Assembly: GCF_029961155.1 (NCBI RefSeq) | Contig: NZ_JASBRH010000005.1 | Coordinates: 1 to 64,000 of the forward strand | Length of the DNA stretch: 64,000 nucleotides | Direction of reading: 5' to 3' | Source of the DNA: Pontibacterium granulatum | Lineage (GTDB): Bacteria > Pseudomonadota > Gammaproteobacteria > Pseudomonadales > Balneatricaceae | Shown: one piece after another, positions 54,781 to 63,820 of the stretch | How the letters are laid out: each line of letters starts with the position of its first letter | How positions within the stretch are numbered: the stretch's first letter is position 1 | The notes under the pieces: model-generated | Told to the model about the DNA's origin: nothing | Database searches by the model: none | What the model saw: the letters and a program-made list of their open reading frames with translations, nothing else | Made by a program: the position numbers and the translations under genes

Positions 54781-56256
54781 ATGTTTCAGCTATTCCACTT
54801 AACGCCAGGCAAAGGTGGCAGCCTGCAGCAACAGCTGAGAGAGCAGATCGCAACGGCGATTCTGAACGGCAACATTCCGGTTGATGCTCCACTTCCATCC
54901 AGCCGCAAGCTTGCGCAACAGCTTGACGTGGCGCGTAATACCGTGGTGTTGGCTTACGAACACCTTCTCGACGACGGTTACTTGATCGCCCGTGAACGTA
55001 GTGGCTATTACGTAAACCCGGATATTCTGTCAGGCCAGGTAAAACTCGCAGAACAACCGGAACCAGAAGCCGGCAGCGAACCGACTCACCCGCCAGATTG
55101 GGGTAAGCGTTTCAAGCTGCGTCCAACCGAACAAACTAACATCAGCAAACCGCGTGACTGGCAGAAGTACGAATATCCGTTTATTTACGGTCAGTTTGAC
55201 GCATCCTTGTTCCCAACCGTTAACTGGCGCGAATGCTGCCGTGATGCGGTAAGCGGTCCTTCTATCAGTGACTGGGCGGCAGACCGTTTTGATAACGATG
55301 ATCCGTTGCTGATCGAGCAGATCCGTACACGTTTGCTGCCACGCCGCGGCGTATGGGCTTCATCCGATCAGATCCTGGTGACTGTAGGTGCGCAGCAGGC
55401 ACTCTATATGATGGCGCAGCTGCTGTTGGATAAGCAGAGCACCATTGGCCTTGAAAACCCGGGCTACGTGGATATCCGCAACATTGCCACACTGAATCCG
55501 TCTCAGGTACGACCGATTCCGGTAGACAAGGACGGAATGTTGGTGGATGACCGTCTGAAAGGCTGTGATCTGGTGTTCACGACACCAAGTCACCAGTGCC
55601 CAACAACGGTAACTATGCCAATCGAGCGTCGTTATGAACTCCTCAAGCGTGCCGATGAAGATGATTTTCTGATCATCGAGGACGACTACGAGAGTGAAAC
55701 TAACTTCAAGTCCAACCCAATCCCGGCCTTGAAGAGCCTCGATAAGAACGACCGCGTGCTCTATATTGGCAGTCTTTCCAAGACCCTTGCACCAGGATTG
55801 CGCCTGGGGTACCTCGTAGGGCCGGCCGAGTTTATCCGTGAGGCGAGGGCGTTGCGCCGTCTGATGGTGCGTCACCCTGCGGCGAACAACCAGCGTTCGG
55901 TGGCTCTGTTCCTGGAGCGCGGTTATCACGACTCGCTGATTATGAACATCATGCGTAACTACCAAACACGCTGGCGTGCGATGGATGAAGCGCTAACCAA
56001 GTACTTGCCTGAATCCCATAACCAGCCAACGTTCGGTGGTTCCTGTTACTGGGTTAAGGGGCCGGAAGGGCTGGATGCGGAAGAACTGCAGCAACGCGCG
56101 AAGGAGGAGAGCATCCTGATTGAGCCGGGCGCGATTCACTTCCTGCAGGATCCACCTCCCAAGAACTATTTCCGACTTGGGTATTCCTCTATCTCCACCG
56201 ATCGGATAGAGCCAGGAATTAAAAAACTGGCGGATTTAATCCACTCGATGGTGTGA
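54781..56256 (+). CDS. tauR: MocR-family regulator TauR
   Basis: 491 residues. N-terminal GntR winged HTH (LREQIATAILNGNIPVD, PSSRKLAQQLDVARNTVVLA, residues 15-60), a linker, then a class I aminotransferase-like domain (ILVTVGAQQALYMM, PSHQCPTTVTMP, FLIIEDDYESE) with the PLP lysine in YIGSLSKTLAPGLRLGYLV. This two-domain structure, and its place between tpa and ald, identify TauR, which senses taurine through PLP. A strong terminator follows. Confidence 0.92.
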   Translation: MFQLFHLTPGKGGSLQQQLREQIATAILNGNIPVDAPLPSSRKLAQQLDVARNTVVLAYEHLLDDGYLIARERSGYYVNPDILSGQVKLAEQPEPEAGSEPTHPPDWGKRFKLRPTEQTNISKPRDWQKYEYPFIYGQFDASLFPTVNWRECCRDAVSGPSISDWAADRFDNDDPLLIEQIRTRLLPRRGVWASSDQILVTVGAQQALYMMAQLLLDKQSTIGLENPGYVDIRNIATLNPSQVRPIPVDKDGMLVDDRLKGCDLVFTTPSHQCPTTVTMPIERRYELLKRADEDDFLIIEDDYESETNFKSNPIPALKSLDKNDRVLYIGSLSKTLAPGLRLGYLVGPAEFIREARALRRLMVRHPAANNQRSVALFLERGYHDSLIMNIMRNYQTRWRAMDEALTKYLPESHNQPTFGGSCYWVKGPEGLDAEELQQRAKEESILIEPGAIHFLQDPPPKNYFRLGYSSISTDRIEPGIKKLADLIHSMV

Positions 56257-56278
56257 TCAACGACTGTACGTACACCCC

Positions 56279-56308
56279 AAAAGCCACCTGGATCAGGTGG
56301 CTTTTTTG
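56279..56308 (+). terminator. Rho-independent terminator of tauR
   Basis: AAAAGCCACCTG / CAGGTGGCTTTTTT stem and T-run. Confidence 0.88.
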
Positions 56309-56357
56309 TTTTGGTTCCATTCTTTAACATATTGAAAAATAAGGTTAAAAATAGGTA

Positions 56358-56408
56358 TTGGGCCAGTTTTTCATCCTGGCTCAAACCGTACCTCAAATCT
56401 GGTCCTAC
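56358..56408 (+). promoter_or_regulatory. CTGG-type repeats before ald, candidate TauR operator
   Basis: CTGGCCCAA on the minus strand (56366-56358), CTGGCTCAAA (56376) and CTGGTCCTAC (56399) on the plus strand. The two plus-strand units start 23 bp apart. Confidence 0.6.
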
Positions 56409-56539
56409 TGAGAAATAGGCCTCCCTCCTAATCTGTTTAACAAGACGTTAGCACGGGAATCGCGCTGAAACGCGAGGGCCGGTGCTAAACACGGTCTACT
56501 ACTCAGAACGAAAAAAATAAAAAGTGGGAGTGGATAACA

Positions 56540-57646
56540 ATGTTGATCGGTGTACCTAAAGAGATTAAGAACCACGAATACCGTATCGGTATGGTTCCAG
56601 CGAGTGTGCAGGAACTGACAAGCCGTGGTCACCAGGTAGTAGTTGAAACCAACGGCGGTGCCGGTATCGGTTTCAGTGACGACGATTACCGCGCAGCGGG
56701 CGCGACCATCGCAAACACCGCAGAAGAGATCTTCGCTTCTGCAGACATGATCGTAAAAGTTAAAGAGCCTCAGGCGGTAGAGCGCAAAATGTTGCGTCCT
56801 GGCCAGTTGCTGTTTACATACCTCCACCTTGCTCCGGACCCGGATCAGACTGATGACCTGCAGGCGAGCGGCGCTACTTGCATCGCATACGAGACCGTAA
56901 CATCTGATAAAGGCGGTCTGCCACTGTTGGCGCCGATGTCTGAAGTTGCCGGTCGCATGTCCATTCAGGCGGGTGCGGCGTGTCTGGAGAAATCCAAACA
57001 GGGCCGCGGCATGCTGCTCGGCGGCGTACCGGGCGTAGAGCCTGCAAAAGTAACCATCATCGGTGGCGGTGTGGTTGGCTCCAACGCTGCTCGCATGGCT
57101 ATCGGCATGGGCGCTAACGTTGTGATTCTGGATCGCTCCGTTGATGTGCTGCGCCGACTGGTTTCCGAGTTTGGCACGTCAGTTAGCACTGTTTACTCAA
57201 GCAAAGCATCGCTGGAAGAGCATGTATTATCCGCAGATCTGGTGATCGGTGGCGTTCTTATTCCTGGCGCAGCCGCGCCAAAACTGGTGACCAAAGAGAT
57301 GGTCTCCCGTATGAAACCAGGTTCTGCTGTTGTTGATGTTGCAATTGACCAGGGCGGTTGCTTCGAAACCTCCCATGCGACTACGCATCAGGACCCAACC
57401 TACATTGTTGACGACGTTGTTCACTACTGCGTCGCCAACATGCCAGGTGCGGTAGCCCGCACCTCCACACTGGCACTGAACAATGCGACCTTGCCTTATA
57501 TCGTGGCGCTGGCTGATTTGGGCTGGCAGGAAGCGATCCGTCGGGACCCACACCTGGCGAATGGCCTCAATGTTCACGATGGCAAGATTACAAACGAAGA
57601 AGTTGCCGTTGCTTTAGGGCGTGAGTACACACCTTACAGCGTTTAA
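56540..57646 (+). CDS. ald: Alanine dehydrogenase
   Basis: 368 residues. [17 protein letters not shown] start with the substrate-binding Arg/Lys region, [17 protein letters not shown] motif [17 protein letters not shown], and [13 protein letters not shown]. Regenerates pyruvate for Tpa and releases ammonium with NADH. Lies between tauR and xsc, a common taurine-cluster order. Confidence 0.94.
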   Translation: MLIGVPKEIKNHEYRIGMVPASVQELTSRGHQVVVETNGGAGIGFSDDDYRAAGATIANTAEEIFASADMIVKVKEPQAVERKMLRPGQLLFTYLHLAPDPDQTDDLQASGATCIAYETVTSDKGGLPLLAPMSEVAGRMSIQAGAACLEKSKQGRGMLLGGVPGVEPAKVTIIGGGVVGSNAARMAIGMGANVVILDRSVDVLRRLVSEFGTSVSTVYSSKASLEEHVLSADLVIGGVLIPGAAAPKLVTKEMVSRMKPGSAVVDVAIDQGGCFETSHATTHQDPTYIVDDVVHYCVANMPGAVARTSTLALNNATLPYIVALADLGWQEAIRRDPHLANGLNVHDGKITNEEVAVALGREYTPYSV

Positions 57647-57661
57647 TCATCAACCGTTGTC

Positions 57662-57683
57662 GGCAGTGACTTAGGTCGCTGCC
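57662..57683 (+). other. Intercistronic hairpin between ald and xsc
   Basis: GGCAGTGAC / GTCGCTGCC stem, followed by AATAAAAATAAC; weak as a terminator, so ald and xsc may be partly co-transcribed. Confidence 0.4.
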
Positions 57684-57712
57684 AATAAAAATAACATTAA
57701 GGAACTCCTATT

Positions 57713-59476
57713 ATGGCTCGTATGACTCCTAGTGAAGCGATGGTAGAAACCCTCGTTGCGAACGGTGTTACCGATTGTTTCGGTATCATGGGTTCTGCAT
57801 TTATGGATGCGATGGATATCTTCACCCCAGCGGGTATTCGTCTGATCCCTGTAGTGCATGAGCAGGGCGCTGGCCACATGGCTGACGGTTATGCGCGTGT
57901 TTCCGGTCGTCACGGTGTATGTATCGCACAGAACGGCCCAGGTATCACCAACTTCGTAACTGCAATTGCTGCAGCTTACTGGGCTCACTCCCCAGTAGTA
58001 TGTATCACGCCTGAAACCGGTACTAACTCCCAGGGTCTGGGTGGTTTCCAGGAAGCTCAGCAGCTGCCGTTCTTCGAAACCATCACTAAGTACCAGGTGT
58101 CTGTTGTAAACAACACCCGTATGGCTGAACTGACTGCTCGCTGCTTTGACCGCGCGATGTTGGAAAACGGCCCAACTCAGCTGAACATCCCACGTGACCT
58201 GTTCTACGGCGACATCGATTGTGAAATCCCAGCGCCGATCCGCATCGAACGTTCTGCGGGTGGTGAGCAGGCGCTGGCTGAAGCTGCAGAGCTGCTGGCT
58301 AACGCTGAATTCCCAGTAATGATCTCCGGTGGCGGTGTTGTTCTGGGTGACGCTTACGAAGAAGCGATCGCTATCTCCGATCAGCTGGGCATGCCAGTTG
58401 TAAACTCTTACCTGCACAACGACTCCTTCCCCGCATCTCACCCAATGTGGTGTGGTCCTCTGGGTTACCAGGGTTCCAAAGCAGGTATGAAACTGATCCA
58501 GCGCGCTGACGTTGTACTGGCTCTGGGTACCCGTCTGGGACCTTTCGGTACTCTGCCTCAGCACGGTATCGACTACTGGCCGAAAGACGCGAAAATCATC
58601 CAGGTTGACTGCGATCCTAAGATGCTGGGTCTGGTTAAGAAAGTTGACGTAGGTATCTGCGGTGACGCAAAAGCAGCAGCTAAAGCACTGATGCGTCTGC
58701 TGGCTGAGAAATCACCTAAGTGTCTGGAAAACCGCGATCAGCGTGCAGAAGAGATCGCTGCTGAAAAAGCTGCTTGGGAAGCTGAGCTGGACGAGTGGAT
58801 CCACGAGAAAGACGATTACTCTCGCGAGATGATCGAAGAGCAGGCTGCTGAAGAAGGCAACTACCTGCACCCACGTCAAGTTCTGCGTGAGCTGGAAAAA
58901 GCGATGCCTGCAGACGTAATGGTGTCCACCGATATCGGTAACATCAACTCTGTATCCAACAGCTACCTGCGTTTCGAACGTCCACGTTCTTTCTTCGCAG
59001 CGATGTCCTTCGGTAACTGTGGTTACGCACTGCCAACTATGATCGGTGCAAAAGTGGCTGCTCCAGATCGCCCTGGTATCTCTTACGCGGGTGACGGCGC
59101 ATGGGGCATGTCCATGATGGAAATCATGACCTGTGTACGTGAAGACATCCCTGTAACTTCTATCGTATTCCACAACCGTCAGTGGGGTGCTGAGAAGAAG
59201 AACCAGGTTGATTTCTACAACCGTCGTTTCGTAGCAGGCGAGCTGGAAAACCCAAGCTTCGCAGACATCGCACGCTCCATGGGCGCTGAAGGTGTAACTG
59301 TAGACAAACTGGAAGACGTAGGTCCTGCACTTCAGGAAGCTATCCGTAAGCAGATGGAAGAGCGTAAGACTACTGTTATCGAGATCATGTGTACTCGTGA
59401 GCTGGGCGATCCGTTCCGCCGCGACGCACTGTCCAAGCCAGTACGTCACCTGGAAAAATACAAAGACTACGTATAA
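57713..59476 (+). CDS. xsc: Sulfoacetaldehyde acetyltransferase
   Basis: 587 residues from ATG 57713 (AAGGAACT upstream). Thiamine-diphosphate enzyme: MTPSEAMVETLVANGVTDCF, HEQGAGHMADGYARVSG with the catalytic glutamate, PGITNFVTAIAAAY and the C-terminal ThDP motif YAGDGAWGMSMMEI. Converts sulfoacetaldehyde and phosphate to acetyl phosphate and sulfite. Codons are highly optimised, more so than the rest of the window, suggesting abundant expression. A terminator follows at 59501. Confidence 0.95.
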   Translation: MARMTPSEAMVETLVANGVTDCFGIMGSAFMDAMDIFTPAGIRLIPVVHEQGAGHMADGYARVSGRHGVCIAQNGPGITNFVTAIAAAYWAHSPVVCITPETGTNSQGLGGFQEAQQLPFFETITKYQVSVVNNTRMAELTARCFDRAMLENGPTQLNIPRDLFYGDIDCEIPAPIRIERSAGGEQALAEAAELLANAEFPVMISGGGVVLGDAYEEAIAISDQLGMPVVNSYLHNDSFPASHPMWCGPLGYQGSKAGMKLIQRADVVLALGTRLGPFGTLPQHGIDYWPKDAKIIQVDCDPKMLGLVKKVDVGICGDAKAAAKALMRLLAEKSPKCLENRDQRAEEIAAEKAAWEAELDEWIHEKDDYSREMIEEQAAEEGNYLHPRQVLRELEKAMPADVMVSTDIGNINSVSNSYLRFERPRSFFAAMSFGNCGYALPTMIGAKVAAPDRPGISYAGDGAWGMSMMEIMTCVREDIPVTSIVFHNRQWGAEKKNQVDFYNRRFVAGELENPSFADIARSMGAEGVTVDKLEDVGPALQEAIRKQMEERKTTVIEIMCTRELGDPFRRDALSKPVRHLEKYKDYV

Positions 59477-59500
59477 GCCCTCGCTTTTATAGTCTGATCA

Positions 59501-59530
59501 AACCGGAGGCCATACGGCCTCCGGTTCTTC
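59501..59530 (+). terminator. Terminator after xsc
   Basis: AACCGGAGGCC / GGCCTCCGGTT stem followed by CTTC; T-run is short. Confidence 0.65.
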
Positions 59531-59560
59531 ACCTAACGAAAGCAACAAATATGCGGACCT

Positions 59561-59641
59561 TCTGGTTAAACCGCTCACTGTGCTTGTGTTCAGTGTTACA
59601 CGCCCGTTCTCTGCATACGGACGGTGAGTGGTTTAACCAGA
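59561..59641. promoter_or_regulatory. 18-bp inverted repeat upstream of pta
   Basis: TCTGGTTAAACCGCTCAC (59561-59578) and GTGAGTGGTTTAACCAGA (59624-59641) are complementary at 17 of 18 positions around a 45-bp spacer. Each arm carries CTGGTTAAAC, like the CTGG repeats elsewhere. It is 33 bp before the pta start. Confidence 0.55.
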
Positions 59642-59674
59642 GGCTCCTCTCAATCTACAGCAAGGAGTATTCGG

Positions 59675-60679
59675 ATGAAGGCCCTCAATAACATTTTTAA
59701 ACGTGCTGGTGACGACCCGCGTCATGTCGTTCTGGCTGAGGGTGAAGATCCTCGAATTATCGAAGCAGCAGCCACTGCAACTCAGCGCGGCATAGCTCGT
59801 ATTACTCTACTGGGCAATGCCGCGGCTATCGCAGCTAAAGCAGCAGAGCAGGGCGTATCACTGGATGGGGTGACGATTACCGATCCGGCCGATTCTGCCG
59901 AGATTGAGCGATACGCGGCGGAACTGCACCGTCTACGTGAAGCCAAGGGCATGACCCTGGGTAAAGCGGTTGAGCTGATGCGCGACCCACTGCACTACGC
60001 TCAGATGATGGTGCACCTGGATGATGCTGACGGTTCGGTGTGTGGTGCGGTATACACCACCGGCGATACTGTGCGTGCGGCGATCCAGATCATCGGCATG
60101 GGCGAAAACAGCTCGATGGTTTCCAGCTTCTTCCTCATGATGCTGTGTGAGCCGTTCCATGAGCTGAAAGGCGGTGTGATCTTCTCCGACTGCGGCCTGG
60201 TGATCGATCCGGATTCCAAGCAGCTGGCGCAGATAGCGATGTCCGCGTCCAACAGCGCCCGAGCCCTGCTGAACGAAGAACCCAAAGTGGCGATGCTGTC
60301 CTTCTCAACCAGTGGCAGTGCCAAGCACGCGGCGGTTGATAAGGTTGTTGAAGCCACCGCGCTCGTAAAAGAGCAGATGCCAGATTTGGCGATCGACGGC
60401 GACGTGCAGCTGGATGCTGCCATTGTGGCAGAGATCGCTGAACGCAAAGTGGCGTCGTCCCAAACTCATGGCCGAGCTAACGTACTGATTTTCCCGAACC
60501 TTGAGGCGGGTAACATCGGTTACAAGCTGGCCGAACGAATTGGTAAAGCAGATGCAATTGGTCCGATTCTGCAGGGTTTGAAAAAACCGGCGAACGACCT
60601 GTCCCGAGGTTGCTCTGCGAACGATGTGGTAAACGTCATCGCCATTACCGTGGTACAGGCGCAAACCGCAGAAGGCTAG
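59675..60679 (+). CDS. pta: Phosphate acetyltransferase
   Basis: 334 residues from ATG 59675 (AAGGAGTATTCGG upstream), the short single-domain form typical of taurine clusters. Catalytic-domain markers: HVVLAEGEDPRIIEAA, GAVYTTGDTVRAAIQII, SGSAKHAAVDKV, NVLIFPNLEAGNIGYKLAERI and GCSANDVVNVIAIT. Converts acetyl phosphate from Xsc to acetyl-CoA. The stop codon TAG is immediately followed by the left terminal repeat of the MITE-like element. Confidence 0.93.
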   Translation: MKALNNIFKRAGDDPRHVVLAEGEDPRIIEAAATATQRGIARITLLGNAAAIAAKAAEQGVSLDGVTITDPADSAEIERYAAELHRLREAKGMTLGKAVELMRDPLHYAQMMVHLDDADGSVCGAVYTTGDTVRAAIQIIGMGENSSMVSSFFLMMLCEPFHELKGGVIFSDCGLVIDPDSKQLAQIAMSASNSARALLNEEPKVAMLSFSTSGSAKHAAVDKVVEATALVKEQMPDLAIDGDVQLDAAIVAEIAERKVASSQTHGRANVLIFPNLEAGNIGYKLAERIGKADAIGPILQGLKKPANDLSRGCSANDVVNVIAITVVQAQTAEG

Positions 60680-60943
60680 GGAACCTGCGAACAAGCCCGA
60701 TACGCCTCTGGCATTCAGAGCGATTCGAGATCAAGGCAGCGGTTACAGCCATGCTGGTTGCACGGCGAAAATCGCTAACACAGAGATCGGATTGCTCTGA
60801 ATGCCCCAAAAGGGCGGTCGCTAAAACAGCTTTCTGCTTTGTCAGTCAGCTTGGAAAGGACCAGTCATTCCACTGCACTGCCTTTCGCGCATAAAGCTGT
60901 TTTATCGGCCGCAGAGAAAGTATCGGACTTATTCGAAGGTTCC
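60680..60943. mobile_element. 264-bp MITE-like element with 24-bp terminal inverted repeats
   Basis: Left end GGAACCTGCGAACAAGCC plus CGATAC (60680-60703) pairs with the right end (60920-60943) at 21 of 24 positions. Internal inverted repeats GCATTCAGAGC / GCTCTGAATGC (60711/60795) and AAAACAGCTTT / AAAGCTGTTTT (60823/60893) make it strongly foldable. No transposase is present. Flanking CTAG and TATA give no clear target duplication. Probably a non-autonomous derivative of an insertion sequence elsewhere in the genome. Confidence 0.65.
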
Positions 60944-61399
60944 TATAAACAGACCTTCAGTTTATTTGTACTAGTGATTTCGTCTCGACGATTCAATCCG
61001 TTCCTTTAACCCTGCGTTAACTCTATTCGGCATGAAGCTGAATTTACCGCTCCTCCTCCCCGGAGGAGCGGGCTTTTCCCCCAGTTTTTGCCTACATTGC
61101 CCGAAAAACGGGCCTTTGCGAGCAATATTCCAAAATATTGAACTATGCTAGTGATAATGTGTTCTGGAGCTATAGCGCAAGGAGCCGCCGTTTGTGGTCG
61201 ATAGGCATGAGCAGATAGCGTTCCAGACGGTCAGTACAGGTCGAAGTGATAGCGCATCACTTTGAAAGGATTGGCTATCTTGTCTGACATGATTGCAGGT
61301 ATCTCGAGTCCTCCCCTTCGGCCTTGAATCATCTTGGATTCTGACTGGAAAGCCATGACTGCATAAATCTTTAACTTCTATAAGTGGAAGGGTTTACGT
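60944..61399. other. Gene-free region before the porin
   Basis: Holds the terminator at 61049-61078 and a GCCCG / CGGGC hairpin at 61098-61112. AT-rich stretches around 61130-61160 may carry the porin promoter. No coding frame is accepted. Confidence 0.4.
61049..61078 (+). terminator. Terminator downstream of pta and the MITE
   Basis: CGCTCCTCC / GGAGGAGCG stem followed by GGCTTTTCCC. Confidence 0.6.
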
Positions 61400-62602
61400 A
61401 TGGCTAAGTTTCACCGATCTCTGCTGAGTACTGCTGTAATCATGGCAACTGTAACGGCTGCACCTGTGGTGCTGGCTGCGAGTGAGCCTGAGCTGACACT
61501 CAGTACCCGTACTTTCTATTTCAATCGTGACTTTCATGAGGGGCCTGAAGACCGCGTGGCGGCGGCCCAGGCGTTTAGAGCGGATTACCTGTCACCAACG
61601 TTTGGCGAACGTTTCCAGTTTGGTCTGACTGCGCTGGCAAATATTAAATTGGACGGCCGGAATAACGACGCTGCAGCCGACGTTAATAGGGCAAACAGTG
61701 ACGGGGAAACAGAACACTCTGCGAAAATCGGCCAGGTGTTTTTCGATGCAGGAATCACCACAGGAACAAAAGTACGCATCGGGCGGGTGTTTATGAACTT
61801 GCCGCTACTAAATAATCCAGATATTCGCTCCACACCTGGTTCTCATCAGGTGGTGATGTTAGATGGTAAATGGGAAAACAGCAGGTTCTACGCGGTCTAT
61901 AACGATGAGGCAGTAACGCGTTCTGATATTTCTTTTGAAGAGTACACGTCTAATGGGGAAGACTATGAAGTTTTGGTAGCCGGGGGGGCCTACAAGTTTG
62001 AAAACGGACTCGGCGTACATGCGTCGTACGGATATGCCGATGACTACCAACGCCAGATCTATCTTAATACTAATTACACGTTTGACCTGGGTGATGCCCG
62101 TAGTTTGCTGATCGATTTCTATCACTACGATGGCGAGGCTGAAGGTAATTTGTATCCAGACCCGGACTACAACTCTACTATGACTAATCTGGCCGCGCGC
62201 TATACGTTCGGAAATGTAAAGTTGTTGCTCTCCTATCAGACGATCGGTGGGGATGATGCTTATGACTTTGCTTGGGGCGGGAGTGATCAGACACTGCATC
62301 AGACATGGCAGTCTATTCAGTTCAACGATTTTAACAGAGACGATGAGGATTCCTGGCAAATACGTGCGGACTACAGTTTCGAGGGCGTGCCGGGTTTGAG
62401 TGGATGGATCCGACATGCAGAAGGCACATACGACGAGGGAGTTGCTGAAGTGGATGAAGCAGAGAGCAACCTGGACCTAAGTTATACCATTCAGACGGGT
62501 AAGTTACGTGAAATGACTTTCCGATTGCGTTATGCGCATATCGAAGCTGATGCATATAGCGATATCGATGAAGTCCGGTTCATGATGAACTACACCTTCT
62601 AA
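61400..62602 (+). CDS. OprD-family outer-membrane porin
   Basis: 400 residues with a signal peptide (MAKFHRSLLSTAVIMATVTAAPVVLA-AS). The TLSTRTFYFNRDF start of the mature protein is the OprD-family hallmark. Alternating amphipathic strands run through the protein, and it ends in an aromatic YTF, the outer-membrane insertion signal. It may admit small charged substrates such as amino acids or taurine. It lies between the taurine genes and the DUF6506 gene but has no CTGG-type repeats of its own; the link to taurine is unproven. Confidence 0.85.
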   Translation: MAKFHRSLLSTAVIMATVTAAPVVLAASEPELTLSTRTFYFNRDFHEGPEDRVAAAQAFRADYLSPTFGERFQFGLTALANIKLDGRNNDAAADVNRANSDGETEHSAKIGQVFFDAGITTGTKVRIGRVFMNLPLLNNPDIRSTPGSHQVVMLDGKWENSRFYAVYNDEAVTRSDISFEEYTSNGEDYEVLVAGGAYKFENGLGVHASYGYADDYQRQIYLNTNYTFDLGDARSLLIDFYHYDGEAEGNLYPDPDYNSTMTNLAARYTFGNVKLLLSYQTIGGDDAYDFAWGGSDQTLHQTWQSIQFNDFNRDDEDSWQIRADYSFEGVPGLSGWIRHAEGTYDEGVAEVDEAESNLDLSYTIQTGKLREMTFRLRYAHIEADAYSDIDEVRFMMNYTF

Positions 62603-62622
62603 GCCCAATTTCCTTCCTTACA

Positions 62623-62655
62623 AAAAACGCGCTCGCGACGGGGCGCGTTTTCATT
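62623..62655 (+). terminator. Terminator after the porin
   Basis: AACGCGC / GCGCGTT stem followed by TTCATTTGCTTTTTT. Confidence 0.75.
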
Positions 62656-62722
62656 TGCTTTTTTGAGCTGAAAATCTTTCTTTGTGTTTTGATCATGGTG
62701 GTAACTGTTTCGAACCGGAAAA

Positions 62723-62774
62723 CTGGTCCCAAAGTAGAATGCTGGCTCTAAAATCCAAAAAGTACTGGCTCTAA
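62723..62774 (+). promoter_or_regulatory. Triple CTGG-type repeats before the DUF6506 gene, candidate TauR operator
   Basis: CTGGTCCCAA (62723), CTGGCTCTAA (62742) and CTGGCTCTAA (62765). The last two are identical and start 23 bp apart, as at tpa and ald. Confidence 0.65.
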
Positions 62775-62838
62775 TCGAATTTATGTAACGGGTCTTTAAT
62801 GGAGCAAGACCAATAACAATAAATTTGTGGAGTACAAG

Positions 62839-63138
62839 ATGGCATTACAGCGTTATGGATTTATCGTAAAAAGCGCCGATCTGGAGATGTTCAAACACCA
62901 CGCCCGTTTGCAGAGTGACAACTTTGACATGTCTGTTGCAGGTGTCTCTGATGTGTCCCAGGCATGCCTCGTCGCGCAGGAGATGATCACCAAAGGCGTT
63001 CAGTTGATCGAAATGTGTGGTGGCTTTAGCGGCGAAGATGCGCAAGCTGTACGTGATGCGATCAACGATCACATTCCAGTGGGTTACGTTCAGTACACAG
63101 ATGAAGAACGTGACCGCCTGAAACGCGAACTGAGCTAA
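62839..63138 (+). CDS. DUF6506 family protein
   Basis: 99 residues from ATG 62839, with GGAG 7 bases before it. MALQRYGFIVKSADLEMFKH, SQACLVAQEMITKGVQLIEMCGGFSGEDAQ is the typical pattern of DUF6506. A small alpha-beta protein whose function is unknown. The CTGG repeats at 62723-62774 put it in the probable TauR regulon, and it is 12 bp before a LuxR-type regulator. Confidence 0.72.
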   Translation: MALQRYGFIVKSADLEMFKHHARLQSDNFDMSVAGVSDVSQACLVAQEMITKGVQLIEMCGGFSGEDAQAVRDAINDHIPVGYVQYTDEERDRLKRELS

Positions 63139-63150
63139 CAGGTCGCGACC

Positions 63151-63768
63151 ATGAGAATCATCATTGCTGATTCATCTCCACTCTACGCACAGGGTGTAAA
63201 GCTCGCTCTGGATAGCGAAGGCATTACCGCAAATACCCTGATGGTTGATAGCTACCCGGCGTTAGAACAGGCGCTGGAGCGGATTCACGGCAAAGTCATG
63301 ATTGTTGTTGATTCCCGATTGAACGGATTGAGCGAGCTGGAAGATCTGGCTGGGCTCAAGCTGGTACGGGAAGCAAACATCTTGATGATGACCGATTCAA
63401 CCGATGTGGCGTTGATGCGCCGTGCACGGATGACAGGCATTGACGGTGTGGTAGCAAAGACCGCTCCTTTAAGTGAATTGGGTGAGGCACTGCGTGAAGT
63501 TTTGGCAGGCGGTACCTGGCGCTTCAACGAGCGCGTATCTCTCGACCAGTGGGGGGCACAGAAAACCCGCTTGGGTTATGCGTTGTGCCGCCTCTCCAAC
63601 CAGGAGAACAAAGTGCTCAACCTGGTGAAATGTGGGCTGCGCAATAAACAGATCGCCGACCGCATGTCCCTCACCGAACACACGGTCAAAACCCACATGT
63701 CCAGTATCCTGCGTAAGCTGGAGATGGAGAACCGCACCCAATTGGTCGTTGCTCTGCAGCAGATTTGA
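63151..63768 (+). CDS. LuxR-type response regulator
   Basis: 205 residues. N-terminal receiver-like domain (MRIIIADSSPLYAQGVKLAL, phosphoacceptor region VVDSRLNGLSELE, then MMTDS) and C-terminal LuxR HTH (LSNQENKVLNLVKCGLRNKQIADRMSLTEHTVKTHMSSIL). No histidine kinase is nearby. Transcribed with the DUF6506 gene and followed by thiM after 52 bp. Confidence 0.88.
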   Translation: MRIIIADSSPLYAQGVKLALDSEGITANTLMVDSYPALEQALERIHGKVMIVVDSRLNGLSELEDLAGLKLVREANILMMTDSTDVALMRRARMTGIDGVVAKTAPLSELGEALREVLAGGTWRFNERVSLDQWGAQKTRLGYALCRLSNQENKVLNLVKCGLRNKQIADRMSLTEHTVKTHMSSILRKLEMENRTQLVVALQQI

Positions 63769-63820
63769 TAAGGACGGTGTGTTTTGCGCGCCGTTCCATA
63801 GACCCAAATCGGAGGTCATT

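Noticed and set aside
60610-60894. Open frame of 94 codons over the pta end and the MITE
   Set aside because: It overlaps pta in another frame, is rich in Arg and Cys, and has no ribosome-binding site.
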